A DNA stretch of 64,000 nt from Chrysaora quinquecirrha (taxonomy: Eukaryota; Cnidaria; Scyphozoa; Semaeostomeae; Pelagiidae), in the NCBI GenBank assembly GCA_014526335.1, contig JACTAT010000060.1:1098319-1162318 (forward strand), read 5' to 3'. A program made the position numbers and the translations under genes. The notes beneath the pieces are model-generated. The model worked only from the letters and a program-made list of their open reading frames with translations, was not told the DNA's origin and searched no databases. How positions within the stretch are numbered: the stretch's first letter is position 1; every line of letters begins with the position of its first letter. This document shows, in pieces, positions 11,501 to 22,300 of the stretch.

Positions 11501-14396
11501 AGTCAGATAAGTGGCCTAGGTCAGAGCGGATCTGGTCAACCAAAACAGAGTATGTATAATAGCAGCAGTATCGATAATCAAGTCGTGTACGACAGTGGAA
11601 TGACAAGTCGTGTTGGACAACAAAGCATGGTGGATCAGCGATCTGCTACCCAAGATCACGGCAAGGCCCAGGCTGGCTTATATAACCCAAGTACTGCCAA
11701 GGCTCAAAGTAGTGTTTATAACCAAAATACGGAGCCTCAAAATGTGCCACCGGTGCCATTGAGGACCACCATAAACAAAGATTTGCCATTGAGCGTAAGA
11801 TTACCAGATGCGCAGAGACAGCAAGATCTGAGCCAGTCGAGGTCAACAGCACCAGGTATTGTTTTGTATTGTATTGCATGGCATGGCATTGTATTTTGTT
11901 GTATTGTATTGTATTGTATTGTATTGTATTGTATTGTATTGTATTGTATTGTATTGTATTGTATTGTATTGTATTGTATTGTATTGTATTGTATTGTATT
12001 GTATTGTATTTTATTGTTTTCATTTTTTCATTGTATTGCATTGCATTGTATTGTATTGTATTGTATTGTATTGTATTGTATTGTATTGTATTGTATTGTT
12101 TTCATTTTTTCATTTTTTCATTGTATTGTATTGTATTGTATTGTATTGTATTGTATTGTATTGTATTGTATTGTATTGTATTGTATTGTATTGTATTGTA
12201 TTGTATTGTATTGTATTGTATTGTATTGTATTGTATTGTATTGTATTGTATTGTATTGTATTGTATTTTATTGTTTTCATTTTTTCATTGTATTGCATTG
12301 CATTGTATTGTATTGTATTGTATTGTATTGTATATGAGAGCATGCTAATCAAAGATTGTCTTTTTTCTAGCTCGCCTGAACCAGAATCAAGGTCTACTGA
12401 GCATGTCCGTGCCACATATTGTTGTTACACAGAGTACTACAGCCGATAGTATTGCTAAAACCACGTGGTCGGATCAACGAATGAAGCAATATCCACCGCC
12501 TCCTTTCCAGCCAAAGCAATCTGATTATAACCAGAACGAGGTTCAGATGGACGTTGTTACGCTAAATGGCGGTCGTGTTTTGATAGTACGCCCACGCCAC
12601 CAAAGCCCGCAGCAAGACGAGGCTCTACTGGATTCTCTCCGTTTGGAGGTATGTGCAAACCCCCCTTGAATAGTTGCTTTTGTTTTACTTATTAACCGAG
12701 AAGAGAGAATATTCAGGGGGTCGAATAGTTGAAGATAAATGTTTTCCTTTCTAGGTGACCATGTATTTGAAGTACTTCTTTACAAAGGTCCTGTTGGACT
12801 GGGCATGAGCCTCTACGGAGGAGGAAACGAAGGTAAATTGATCTTTCAACAGAATTTAGACACTCACTTTCCATTAGGAGGCTTCTGTTCAGAAACTCGT
12901 AGAATTAGGAGGAAACCTATGCTATAAACTACCAACTGTCTTGAAAATATTGTGTTTAGAATCTCTTCTCTCTTCGTGAGTAAAATCTGACTGAAAAAGC
13001 TTGTAGTTGTTTGAATTCGGTTTCTTTTTACTTCAGGTCCAGTTCGAATCAAGAAAATTGCCAAAGGGTCTTCTGCGGACGAGTCCGGACAGCTTCAAGC
13101 CGGTGATTATCTGCTAGAGGTATGTCCGTTCAAATTAAATTCTTAAACAAATCTTCTTACAAATTGCTTCTTATGTAGATGTTCTTCATAAATTTTAGAT
13201 TGTTCTTTCTTCTCTATTCTTCATTCCCTCTATAACTCTCTCCTTTAATGAATCATTCTTATTCTTCAGAAACTCTCTTTAAAACCCTTTAATGGAAAAT
13301 GTTTCAGATTTGCAATTGTTCTCTAAAAGGTCCTAACTTTACCTGTTTATCTATAAAGGTCTTATTTCGAGGCATGTTGCCATAGACATTTTTCATATTG
13401 GCGGAATAAATAATTGAAAATCACCCACGCCCTCCAAACCAAAAAAGGTTCCTGTTTTATGTTTTCCGTGTCCCCTTTGACTTCTTCTGAAAATTTGGTG
13501 ATGATATATTGAGTATTTCAATATTTGCCAATTAAAGGGTAACCAATCTAAGCCTATAAAACTCTTCTTTTCTTACAAATCCTATTTTCAACAGCTTTTC
13601 TCCTAATAAATATTCTTCTTTTGCAATTATATTCACCAGCAATTACTCTACAGCAGTTCTCCATCTGTACTGACTATTCTTCCATGAAATTTTACAACAA
13701 GAAGCTTTTTTCCTGTAGTAGATCAGCTCAAATCCTCTCTGTATCATCTACCATGCGCCTTCTTCATCCGTTTATCTTCTTCTGTAGTTTCTCTCTTCCA
13801 ACAACCCACCCTCGTCAGTTCTTCTTCTAAACTCTTTTTCTCGCTTTCTTTTGTAATATTCGTGACTTCGTGATTTCCCAAAAAATAACATGTACATGTG
13901 TGTGTAGATTATTTCCTGTCACTGTTTGTACTGTAAAGGTGTGGTGTTGTAACACTGTGATTGCTGTCTCTGTAATGTCCTGTTTACTGTAAAATGTGTT
14001 ATATGTGTTGATTGATGTAAATCAGATTTCGTGATATAATGTTAAGATTTAAAATATAATTCAGTCTTGAATAAGTCTGGAGAAAGCACACAAGTTTCTC
14101 TTTCTCTCTCTCTTGGTGATCGATCTGTGTTTGATGGCTATACCTGCTGAACCCGCAGTTGAAGACACGTTACACTTTAGCTACTCTTCTTTAGAACAAC
14201 TCTTCATCAACAACCCTTTATTTTCAACAGTACTTTCGCTTTATAGGTTAATGGAATATCCGTCGAGAAGTTGTCATCGCGTGAAGTCGTCGGTCTACTC
14301 CGGTCAAGTCCAAATGAAATTCTACTGCTTGTTAAACGACAAATAACCGTTAACCAGAACGTTTACCAGAATTCTGCCACGTTTGTTGGACTGTAG
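1150..14396 (+). CDS. Multi-PDZ-domain scaffold protein (3' part of gene; 17 exons)
   Basis: Partial at the 5' side: the gene begins left of the window. Exons: 1150-1205, 1336-1422, 1737-1793, 1882-1963, 2764-2819, 5980-6069, 6843-6899, 7440-7521, 8324-8379, 8760-8843, 9661-10216, 10599-11004, 11104-11855, 12371-12648 (or -12652), 12755-12832, 13037-13119, 14247-14396 (TAG stop). With the 12652 end the joined frame stays open for 1003 residues. Seen: a half PDZ domain, two full PDZ domains, a low-complexity linker of about 660 residues rich in S, Q, T and SIY-type motifs, then a fourth PDZ domain close to the C-terminus. PDZ domains bind short C-terminal peptides of membrane and junction proteins, so a membrane-associated scaffold is likely. 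The PDZ sequences recall those of PTPN13, FRMPD2 and MPDZ, but no kinase, FERM or phosphatase domain lies in the window, so the orthologue is left open. Oddities: a GC-AG intron after 1963 and a junction after exon 14 that is in frame only with the weaker donor. Confidence 0.9.
1737..6069 (+). CDS. PDZ domain B (4 exons of 57, 82, 56, 90 nt)
   Basis: Exons 1737-1793, 1882-1963, 2764-2819 and 5980-6069. The protein starts DFFTVELIKKNNSFGLNLAG, where SFGLNLAGG is the carboxylate-binding GLGF-type loop. It continues GIYVKALHSGGSAAEDARIQ, then GDRIVAINGTIIDGMTRQQ, and ends AILYLERC. All PDZ strands and both helices can be placed. The intron after 1963 uses a GC donor (AG then GCAATT); its position is exactly that of the GT intron in PDZ C. 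The 3.2-kb third intron carries the ~165-bp tandem array. Confidence 0.92.
2041..2620. repeat. (TTAG)n / GTTA tetranucleotide block, inverted relative to 28-612
   Basis: A run of GTTAGTTAGTTAG with drift, cleanest at 2380-2560. On the + strand it is the reverse complement of the block at the window's left end. It lies wholly in the GC-AG intron 1964-2763 of the PDZ gene. The two blocks flank exons 1-4 of the visible gene in opposite orientation. Confidence 0.95.
3230..5900. repeat. ~165-bp tandem array (about 16-17 units) in PDZ-gene intron
   Basis: Successive units each contain a bipartite motif: GAGCGAACGTAAACGGAGATC, split here as GAGCGAACGTAA and ACGGAGATC, followed by ATGAGCGAACTTGAAAGGAG, then GGCTCTGAAGAACGATTGAG and a CATTTTCTC...CATTTCTCATGG stretch. 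Spacing is 160-170 bases, for example starts near 4064, 4228, 4397, 4560, 4728, 4893 and 5053. Because 165 is a multiple of three, long minus-strand frames run through several units; there is no sign they are genes. Two more units lie at 6385-6655, and a diverged inverted relative at 35690-36560. Confidence 0.93.
6100..6335. mobile_element. MITE copy, degraded (family B)
   Basis: Begins near AAGATCAAACATTTTTGGTC and ends TTTAATCATTTGACCAAGGCC followed by TTA. The ends are inverted copies of one another and match the better preserved element at 41381-41815, which has a TTA target duplication. No coding content. Confidence 0.55.
6385..6655. repeat. Two detached units of the ~165-bp array
   Basis: Two copies of the same unit as at 3230-5900, in the same orientation, in the next intron of the PDZ gene (6070-6842). 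They are separated from the main array by PDZ exon 5980-6069 and the family B element, so the exon sits between members of one array. Confidence 0.85.
6843..8843 (+). CDS. PDZ domain C (4 exons of 57, 82, 56, 84 nt)
   Basis: Exons 6843-6899, 7440-7521, 8324-8379 and 8760-8843. Key segments: VLTVVEMAKVAGSFGLSLTG (binding loop SFGLSLTGG), GGIFVRAMMPGGSAEIDGR, GDKVTEINGISLEGCSKMQ, and AIEILKNCPQTATFILER. This is a complete PDZ domain. Exon lengths and intron phases (0, 1, 0) equal those of PDZ B, showing that the two arose by duplication of a four-exon cassette. The last exon runs on into RRIAQ and then the linker. Confidence 0.93.
6912..7420. mobile_element. MITE family A copies (one near full, one partial)
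   Basis: 6912-7010 (GTTCAGAAATACCTGACCCC ... TTAACAGTATGAAATGACAT) is the inverted counterpart of 665-750. A second right-end-like copy follows at 7310-7400 (ACAGTATGAAATAATATTTT, CAGGAGGTTAT), with ATGGTAATTTATGAACTATG near 7266. Noncoding, in the 6900-7439 intron. Confidence 0.65.
7604..8250. mobile_element. Family B MITE remnants flanking an inserted Harbinger-like MITE
   Basis: TTA then GGTCCTTGCCAAAAGGTC at 7604 is a family B end; related sequence (CCAAACAATCAAACATTAAT, TTTGCCACGTCACAAACATT) resumes after 8105. The element at 7818-8102 lies between. Either the second element inserted in the first or the two are neighbours. Noncoding. Confidence 0.5.
7818..8102. mobile_element. PIF/Harbinger-like MITE, 285 bp, TAA target duplication
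   Basis: Starts GGCCTAGTTTAGACAGCGCA and ends with the inverted form ATGCGCTGTCTAAACTAGGC C. It is flanked by TAA at 7815-7817 and 8103-8105. A 3-bp TWA duplication and GG...CC ends are typical of PIF/Harbinger derivatives. The interior repeats GCGCATTATGAGCG-type words. No transposase. Confidence 0.85.
8844..9660. other. PDZ-gene intron without recognised content
   Basis: Intron between the PDZ C exon and the linker exon. Several overlapping open frames occur on both strands (8946-9715), but none has splice context or recognisable protein features, and G/C homopolymer runs (CCCCTCCCCCC, GGGGGGAGGGGG) break the composition. Nothing supportable as a gene. Confidence 0.6.
9661..12648 (+). CDS. 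Ser/Gln/Tyr-rich disordered linker of the PDZ protein (4 exons)
   Basis: Exons 9661-10216, 10599-11004, 11104-11855 and 12371-12648. Two repeat styles are visible. First, a ~7-residue repeat near 9952-10075 (QLKGHEA, QIQGSES, QVKGHES, QVRGYAS, LVKGQ). Second, about ten scattered tyrosine motifs: NSIYGV, DSVYTA, TSIYAAT, QSIYGQ, ASIYST, SSIYAAT, QSMYNS, AGLYNP, SSVYNQ and VVYDSG. No fold is recognised; composition is S, Q, T, A and P-rich. The tyrosine motifs could be phosphorylation or short-motif docking sites, which is inference. Intron 10217-10598 holds a 12-bp minisatellite and intron 11856-12370 a (TTGTA)n tract. Confidence 0.82.
10388..10523. repeat. 12-bp minisatellite CCCTAACTCTGA
   Basis: About ten tandem copies of CCCTAACTCTGA, with flanking diverged copies (CTAACTCTGAACCC). 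Each unit contains the hexamer CCCTAA once, alternating with CTCTGA, so it resembles but is not the vertebrate-type telomere repeat. It lies in the PDZ-gene intron 10217-10598. Confidence 0.92.
11860..12342. repeat. (TTGTA)n pentanucleotide microsatellite
   Basis: Almost pure TTGTA for about 480 bases, interrupted by three copies of a TTTTATTGTTTTCATTTTTT spacer-type segment and by TTGCATTGCA. Open frames on both strands here (VLYCIVLYCI-type and QYNTIQYNTI-type) are simply translated repeat. It forms most of the intron 11856-12370 in the PDZ gene. Confidence 0.97.
12755..14396 (+). CDS. PDZ domain D and C-terminus (3 exons)
   Basis: Exons 12755-12832, 13037-13119 and 14247-14396. Key segments: DHVFEVLLYKGPVGLGMSLY with loop GLGMSLYGGG; PVRIKKIAKGSSADESGQL; QAGDYLLE; VNGISVEKLSSREVVGLLR; ILLLVKRQ. 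The protein ends in FVGL, itself a hydrophobic (class II-like) C-terminus. Intron positions differ from PDZ A-C, so this domain has a separate origin. Entering this frame requires one base carried over from the previous exon. The strong donor at 12649 leaves none and would instead read 17 residues to a TGA; the donor at 12653 supplies it. Confidence 0.9.
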
Positions 14397-15673
14397 TATG
14401 ACTGTTGTTGCTTTTAATGTATAATTTGTTTATTTTGAAAATAGAAATTGGCTACAATTAGTAAAGTATGAATGTAGAAGATTGTTTTTCTTTCCTTTTG
14501 CTATGGACTTTGTCCTTTGATTCTGCCCAGCTATCAACCAATGAAAAAGACGGAGGTCAAGAGCCACATATCAAAGGTTAAGGGTCAGAAGACATAGGTC
14601 TAGGTCAAGAGACACTATTGAAAGGTCATAAGTCCTAAGGCAGTGGCCAAGTATAGCTTGAACATTCAGAAAGTTGAGTCTTAACCATTTGTCTGATATT
14701 CATATGAATGGCAAAACTGAAAGCTGTCGTTTTTATTCCCGAATTTCTGACTAAATCTAAAAGTAAGAAAAGATCCATGGCACGCCAGGACTTTATCTAG
14801 TCAAAACATAGCGTAAAATTCAGATTTATAAATAATTTTCCTAACAACAACATTGCTTGAAAGGGGGAAGGGGGCAGTGCAGTGCAAACATTGCAATGCA
14901 GTGCAAACATTGCATTGCAGTACAAACATTGCAAACAAAGGGGGCAGTGCAAAAATTTTAATTGCCATTGAATTATTAATTTTTGAGTAACTTGTACGAG
15001 TCTCAATATATTTTGTCAAGGACTGCTGATAAACCCTTTCCTATTAACCTAAAATGAGCTAACCTCCATATGCCCGTAACTATAGTATAAACCCGGTTCT
15101 TTGTAGTCGCCTAAGGCCAATAATTCTCCAGTTAATTGTAAATGATCAGTCCCAATGAGTGCTGCGGCGCCCCAGGGAGTGTACTTTGACATGAATATGA
15201 CAGGGGGCTTGGCCCAGACGTTTTTGCAGACGCCCAAAAAAAAATATCTGCCAAAATCAGACCCACAGAATAAGTCTTCATCCCATTCTGACAAACAAAA
15301 ACCCACTGGGGTTACAGGGTTACAGTATTTGGACACACATATTCAATGGCTCGTTTAATGTGGCACAAAAAAACTGATCGTAAAGAGCTTTGTCATGTCA
15401 GTATTTTCCAAAAACCCTGTCAAAAAATGTATCCAATGGCTCACATTCAACTGAAGAAGCTGTTCGAAAATGGTTTGACTACATTTACTGAAATACGCAT
15501 GCGTAATTATTCTTCTAGCTCGTTTGCCTTACCTAGACTTAACACATTCGTCATTGTCATAGTCTTCTTTGTCTTCGAAAGAGTGGGAGGAATGTAATGT
15601 AATCGTAATAAGTCTTTGCCTCACCCTCTCCAAGTGCATGACCTTCGCCACGTCTGAATGACAGCTTGCAAAA
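14397..15673. other. Intergenic region between PDZ and aconitase genes
   Basis: No exon recognised. 14868-14955 contains short repeats of GCAGTGCAAACATTGCA. A run of small open frames at 15049-15597 lacks protein features. The last 150 bases before the aconitase ATG should contain its promoter and 5' untranslated region, but no TATA box or iron-responsive hairpin was recognised by eye. Confidence 0.6.
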
Positions 15674-18600
15674 ATGGACTCTGATCGAAGTGGTAAGAAA
15701 GTTAAATGTTAAATTACGATCTTTACTACATTAAAAACGAGTTGTTTAGTTGATTTCGCAAGCGTTTTAGGTTTATTTTGTGTTTACATTCTAAGCAAAT
15801 TCATCAAAGTTTGGGATGAAGTTTGGCAAGCTAACCTGTTGTTAGGCCCTTCAATGCATCGCCATATGGTGGATTGATGATGATGATTGATGAGAACGCT
15901 CGCTCTCATCACGAGATGTCCGATATAGACATATCGTTATTCATTTGCGTTTTCCCATTCATTTATGAGGCATATAGGTTATGCAAGTAGTATTCATGGA
16001 TCATGGATGCCTATCTAAAAATAATAACAATCATCATGTATGATCATGATCAGTTGTGTGATCAATTGCAAGCTGGGCACACCAAGATTCGCCAGCTGAG
16101 GGATCGAAAGTTGCTTACAGATAGGGTGATTATCCCTAATGCTGAGACAAATACACTTTTTTTTAATAAGCAATTTGACTTTCGTCCAGCCCTCAAAGTT
16201 GCTTTAAATTTTAGACCAGCCCTCAAAGTTGCTTAAACGTTGTTTAACATTTTTTGTACCTAATAACCACCCCTGACTTCACGGGTCAAAATCATCATCT
16301 GTTAGGCCTACAACATGACTTTTGGGAGACAGTAAGTGGAAAAACGTTAGCTAACGAACTTAAACATGCAAAACATAAGAACGAAGAACAATTTCCTAAC
16401 ACAAGAAAGAGAATAAGCTTGGTCGTTTGACTTCTTAGTTGCTTACAGTAATTCAATTGAGCCCTCAAGTTGCTTAATGTTAAGGTCAGTTCAGCCCTAG
16501 TTGCTTATTGAGCGGTTGCTTATTAAAAAAAAGTGCACCCTATTAACATGGCACAAAATCAACAGGATGCAATTATGATGACAATCCCATCCTAACGCAT
16601 GTTAATACTTAATACTTAAACATATGTGCCATGTTAATACTTGATCATGAATGTGATCCTCTAAAATTCAATCAAGCTTCTGAGGTGCCAGATTGTATTC
16701 TTTGGTTTTGGGCGGTAGTTTTGTTTGGGGGTTTAGAACAACAGGAAAACAATAGGCCCTATTGTTTTGAAGGAAATGGTGTGGGGAATATTGTCCAAAT
16801 TATTCCAAGAATCCCCATCAAAATCCTTAATAGAAACAAAGGACTTACAGAAACAGTCACTATCTTTTGGAAACATCTATCTTTTTTTGACAAACCTCCT
16901 TTTCAACAGTACTTAACTTTTTGTTATTTATATTTTTAGGTCACCCTTTTGCCGAATGCATTACATCTCTTCAATGCAATGACAAAGAACTCAAGTACTT
17001 TGATCTCACAAAGTTGAATGATAGTCGATATGGTAAGGGAATCAGTCTGTTTGTTTATCTATCATTATTTTTGCTAGGTATTGCGAAAAACAATGGAAAC
17101 ATTTTGGGTATACTTAGAAGCTTTTTTCTTCTGACACTCTTCAGAGTATAAATGTCAAAAGGTGACTGAAACAATGACAAAAGTGGAATTTATACCCAGA
17201 TGCAGATGGAAATGCATCAGTCAAAAAGTGAAGCCAAAACTGGCATTGTGTTTTAAGCACCAATCAGCTTGCAGGATGCACCAGGAAGATCAAAAGAGTT
17301 AACTGAAGAGTCGAAATTAAAAAATGAGTTTTGAATCTGTGTAGACAGAAAGTGTTCATTTTCTCACTTGGACTCTTCAGTTAATTCTATTGATCTTCCT
17401 GCTGCATCCCACAAGCTGATTAGTGTTTAAACACAATGCCAATTTGGCTTTGCTTTCTGATTGATGCATTTCAATATGCATATTGGTATAAATTCTGCCT
17501 TAAATCATTGTTTTGGTTTGTTTCTGACATTTGTTTATACTCTGAAGAGGGTCAGACGAAAAAAGCTTTTAAGTATGCCTGAAAATTTTTCCTTCTGAAG
17601 TCAGAAACTATTAATGAGACATGCTATAATTGTGTCTGGTCGATGATAAAGAGCCAAATGAAATGGCTTTAACTTGTGTAGTTGGCTAATTGCTGTTCTT
17701 TTGTCAAATTTGTTTAATGAGATTTTTGTCTTGCAGAAAATTTGCCATTTTCATTGAGAGTTTTGCTGGAATCAGCTGTGAGAAACTGCGATGAGTTTCA
17801 GGTTTGCAAGAAGGATGTTGAAACTGTTCTCAACTGGAGTGAGACTCAAAGTAAATCAATGGAATTCCCATTCAGACCAGCAAGAACAATACTTCAAGAT
17901 TTCACGTAAGATTTTTGATTCTATATTTCAACTCTACGAGTCAAGTTTTTCGCAGACAGTATTCATTCAGTTCTTGAGATTATAACTCCCCCTCCCTTCA
18001 AAGTATGTTTTTAAATTCAATCACAATTACAAAGTTTTTATAAACCATATAAGCTCTTTTATAAACCAAAAGACTGTTGATCTATTTTGCATAGTCCCTG
18101 ATCATGATTTTCAATCATGATTATTTATGATTAATGATTATGTTTCTTGCTGAATTTTCCACGGAGTTTCTATAGCTCAAACCACTGTTAATCTATTTTG
18201 CATGTTTGGTGATCATGATCTACTACTAATGATTACAATTTTTTTTAATAAGCAAGTGGTGCTGAATAATCAAATAGTGCTGAAATTTTGCAAAAAGTTT
18301 TAGTTATGATAGCATTCCTTATATAATTACATTGTTAAGTAAGAAAAGAACCAAAATAAGAACTTGTTGGGGGTGCCAGTCATAATGTGAGGGCTGAAAT
18401 ACTAGATATCTTAAGCAACTCTGAGGGCTTGACCAAAGGTCAAGTTGCTTATTAAAAAAAGTGTAATCATGATGATGATTTGTGCTGAATTTCAAATGTT
18501 TAGCTTTTGTGTATTTTTCTTTCCAGTGGTGTGCCAGCTGTTGTTGATTTTGCTGCAATGAGAGATGCTGTGAAAAGACTTGGTGGTGATCCATCAAAAA

Positions 18601-19314
18601 TCAACCCAGTTTCACCAGCCGATCTTGTGATTGACCATTCTGTTCAGGCGGATTTTTCAAGAAGGTTAGCTCTCATGGTTTTTTGGCTCTTTTAAAACAA
18701 GCCTATTTCTACGAGGAGGAACAATTTACTGACTGTTTGACTAACAGACTTCTTAAGTAACTAACTAATTAACTTACTAACATAACAAGTAAACTAACTG
18801 AATGACTAACTAACTAACTAACTAACACACTAGCTAACTGACCAACCAACTAACTAACTAATTAACTAACTAACTAACTTACTAAATAACTTGCCAACAA
18901 ATTAACTAACTTACTAACTAACCAACTAAATATCTAACTAACTAACTAAATAACTAACCAACAAATTAACTAACTTACTAACTAACTAACTAACTAACTA
19001 ACTAACCAACAAAATATCTAACTAACTAACTAAATAACTAACCAAAAAATTAATTTACTTACTAACTAACTAACTAACTAACTAACCAACTTAATATCTA
19101 ACTAACTAACTAACTAACTAGCTAACTAACTAGCCAACAAACTAACTAAGTAACTAACTAACAAACTAACTAGCCAACTAACTAACTAACTAGCCAACAA
19201 ACTAACTAAGTAGGTAACTAACGAACTAACTAGCCAACTAACAAACTAAGTAACTGACAAACTAACTAACAAATTAACTAACTAACTAACTAACTAGCTT
19301 ACTAGCTAACAAAC

Positions 19315-19353
<39 letters not shown>

Positions 19354-22300
19354 TATACTAACTAACTAATTATCTAACCAACTAGCTTACTGATAAACTA
19401 ACTAACTATTATCTAGCGAGCTAACAAATAAACAACTGATCAAGTAACTTGCGATCAAACATTAGAACATTTAAGAGTTTGGAGAAATGAAAATTGATAT
19501 TTTTTAGCAATTTGTGATATTTTATTTGCAGTCCTGAAGCTCTAGAAAAGAACCAGAAGCTTGAATTTGAGAGAAACAAAGAACGATTTGAATTCCTAAA
19601 GGTATTTTTTTGCATTTTCATTTATGAAAAGTTTTCTCGAGATGTCCTTGTGTGTGTGGTAGAAAATCAATGTTAGAAATGCATTTCTACGTTGTTTGTT
19701 TTTATATTTATTCCGTGCGGTATATCCTGATGTGATTTCTTCCAATTTCACATCTAAGACATCGTAGACATTAGATCAGTGAGTTTATGGTGTTTAAACA
19801 GACTAACAAACTAACTAGCTAACGTACTTACTAACTTACTAACTAACCAAGTAGCTAACTTACTAGCTAACTAACTTATTAACTAACTAACTATCTAGCT
19901 AACTAACTAGCTAACAAACTAACTAATTAACCAACTTACTAACTAACTAGCTAGCTAACTAAATAATGAACTAGCTATCTAGCTAGCTAGCTTTCTAACT
20001 AACTAATGAACTAGTTAACTAACCAAAAAACCAACTACCTTACTGACTAATTAATTTGCTAAGTAACTAGCTAACAAACTAACTAATTAACTAACTAACT
20101 AAGTAACTAACAAATTAACTAACTAACTAACAAACTAACTAACTAGCTAACTAACCAACTAACTAACTAACTTACTAACTAATAAACTTACGAAGTAACT
20201 AGCTAACTAAGTAGCTGGTTATCTAACAATTCTTTTTCTTTTCTACAGTGGGGATCAAAAGCGTTCAAAAACCTTCAGATAATCCCGCCAGGCTCAGGAA
20301 TCGTTCATCAGGTCTGTAATGATTTTATTTCTTTATTTATTTAATGGTTACATGCATTACAAAAGGACCGAAAGCAGTAAATGTTTGTATATAGAGCAGT
20401 TATATACACGTATATAAAGATTTTACCTAATACCCTGTTAGCACAAAGGGAAACACACCAACACTAACACTGGCATTATATTGCAAAATATTTCAAAATT
20501 GAGCAATGAGAAACTCCATGACTTTTCAATGTCTATGTCTCCCATAAAACAAAATGTGTATCCCAATCCTTATTTTTATTTTCATCAAGTTTCTAAAATT
20601 ATAATGTCGATTTATTATACTTTTCATTTATCACAAACAATTCATGATTATGTTGTAAACAGAGCCGAACGTCTTCTGACTCTCACCCCTGCAATTTGCT
20701 TTATCCTACTGATAAGCTGTATTGATTTTACTCTGCACAGGGGTGAACTGGTTGCAACTTTCCAAGCACTCTTGCATTAGCCTAAACCTTTTGGAATAAC
20801 AAGCTAACCTAATGCAAACTAACATTACCAACTACGAAACGAAATTTGTAGTCAGTTGTTTATTAAACTTTTTTAAAAAAAAGGCATTTTGCAAATTGTC
20901 TTTTATTTTCTTCCTTTCGAGGCCAGAAGGTGGAGGGCTTGGAAAGGACGAGGGTATGAAACTAAACATTTTCATAACTCAGTCATCCCTTGTGCTCTCT
21001 CAACCTTATAAGTCTTTAGTTTTAGTACCTTTGATTTTTTCTCTTCACTTACAGAATTTAAGAGTCTACAGGCTCATCTTGTCAAATTCAGTTGGAAATC
21101 ACTTGTAATTTTTAAGTGTTTCATATCCTATCCTATCGTACCCTTTCCGATACGTAAACCAAGGTGCTTCTAAAGCTATCCCGTATTAGTATAGACGGGG
21201 CCTATATCTGGCTGTATAATGACTGCAGTTTGGACCCTTAGGCCCAGTTAATGCGTCAGAATAATGCCGTTGCAGCGATTCTATTTCAGTTGAGAACCTT
21301 TATATCTATTACTCCACCATAGCTGCAGCCGTGATTTGATAGGTCGAAGTTAAATCAGTTGTAGGTGCAGTTAAGGCGTTTATGTGGCAGTGCTTCTGAA
21401 TTAGTGGTGCAGTAGTAGCAAAGTTAGGATTAGCTTCGGGTATTGGCTTCATACGCCGCAGTTATGTTAGTTCAGTTATGTCGTAATGTCGAATAAAAGG
21501 GACACTGAAATTTTTACGGCTTGGTTTTTAATGCTTTAGTTTGCTGCGGCATAACTTTGACGCATGAACTAGGCCTTATAATAAATGATTCATCCACAGC
21601 CCCCTAGCCGTGAGAAGCATTGACGACCATAGAGAACAGGGTTAGAATTAGACTTATTACATGAGTCGTAGCTAGGGCTATTCAGTCTATGCTGGACACT
21701 CAAGCCACTGTGGAAAAACAGCTGTAAGGTTGGTGCTGTTGTTGTTGTTGTTCTTTGGAAAAAAGCGGGACTCATGTAATAAGTCTAGGTTAAAACCAGT
21801 TTTGTGAAAAAAGAATTGGCGCGACCTGTATAGAATAGGATTACCGCCACTGAGAAACACAGAGATCCCGTAAATAATAATGATGTATCTTTCTGTCAAC
21901 AGGTGAACCTGGAATATCTTGCTCGTGTTGTATTCAATGTTGACTCAATGTTGTATCCTGATAGTTTGGTTGGAACAGATTCCCATACAACGATGATTAA
22001 TGGACTTGGTGTATTAGGATGGGGTAAGAAATTTATTGCGTTGTCGTCGCTGGAAGACGATTAGTGCACTATACACGCTTTTTTATAAGGAACCACTTTA
22101 TAAGGAACCTACATGTAGAAGGCCGAAAATTTAACGAACTTATACTACTAAAGAGAAAATCACTAAGGAACTTTTCATTGTTGAATATTTTTATCACTGC
22201 AAACAATCCAGAATTAGAAAGCCCTTTCCATTCATTTGCAGTCGAAAATCACATAAATTGTACTTTACGCATGTATCAAATGTTTCCTTAAGAAGTCACG

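Noticed and set aside
11646..12449. Four overlapping frames of YCIVL or QYNTI repeats on both strands
   Set aside because: They are translations of the (TTGTA)n microsatellite in an intron bounded by good splice sites.
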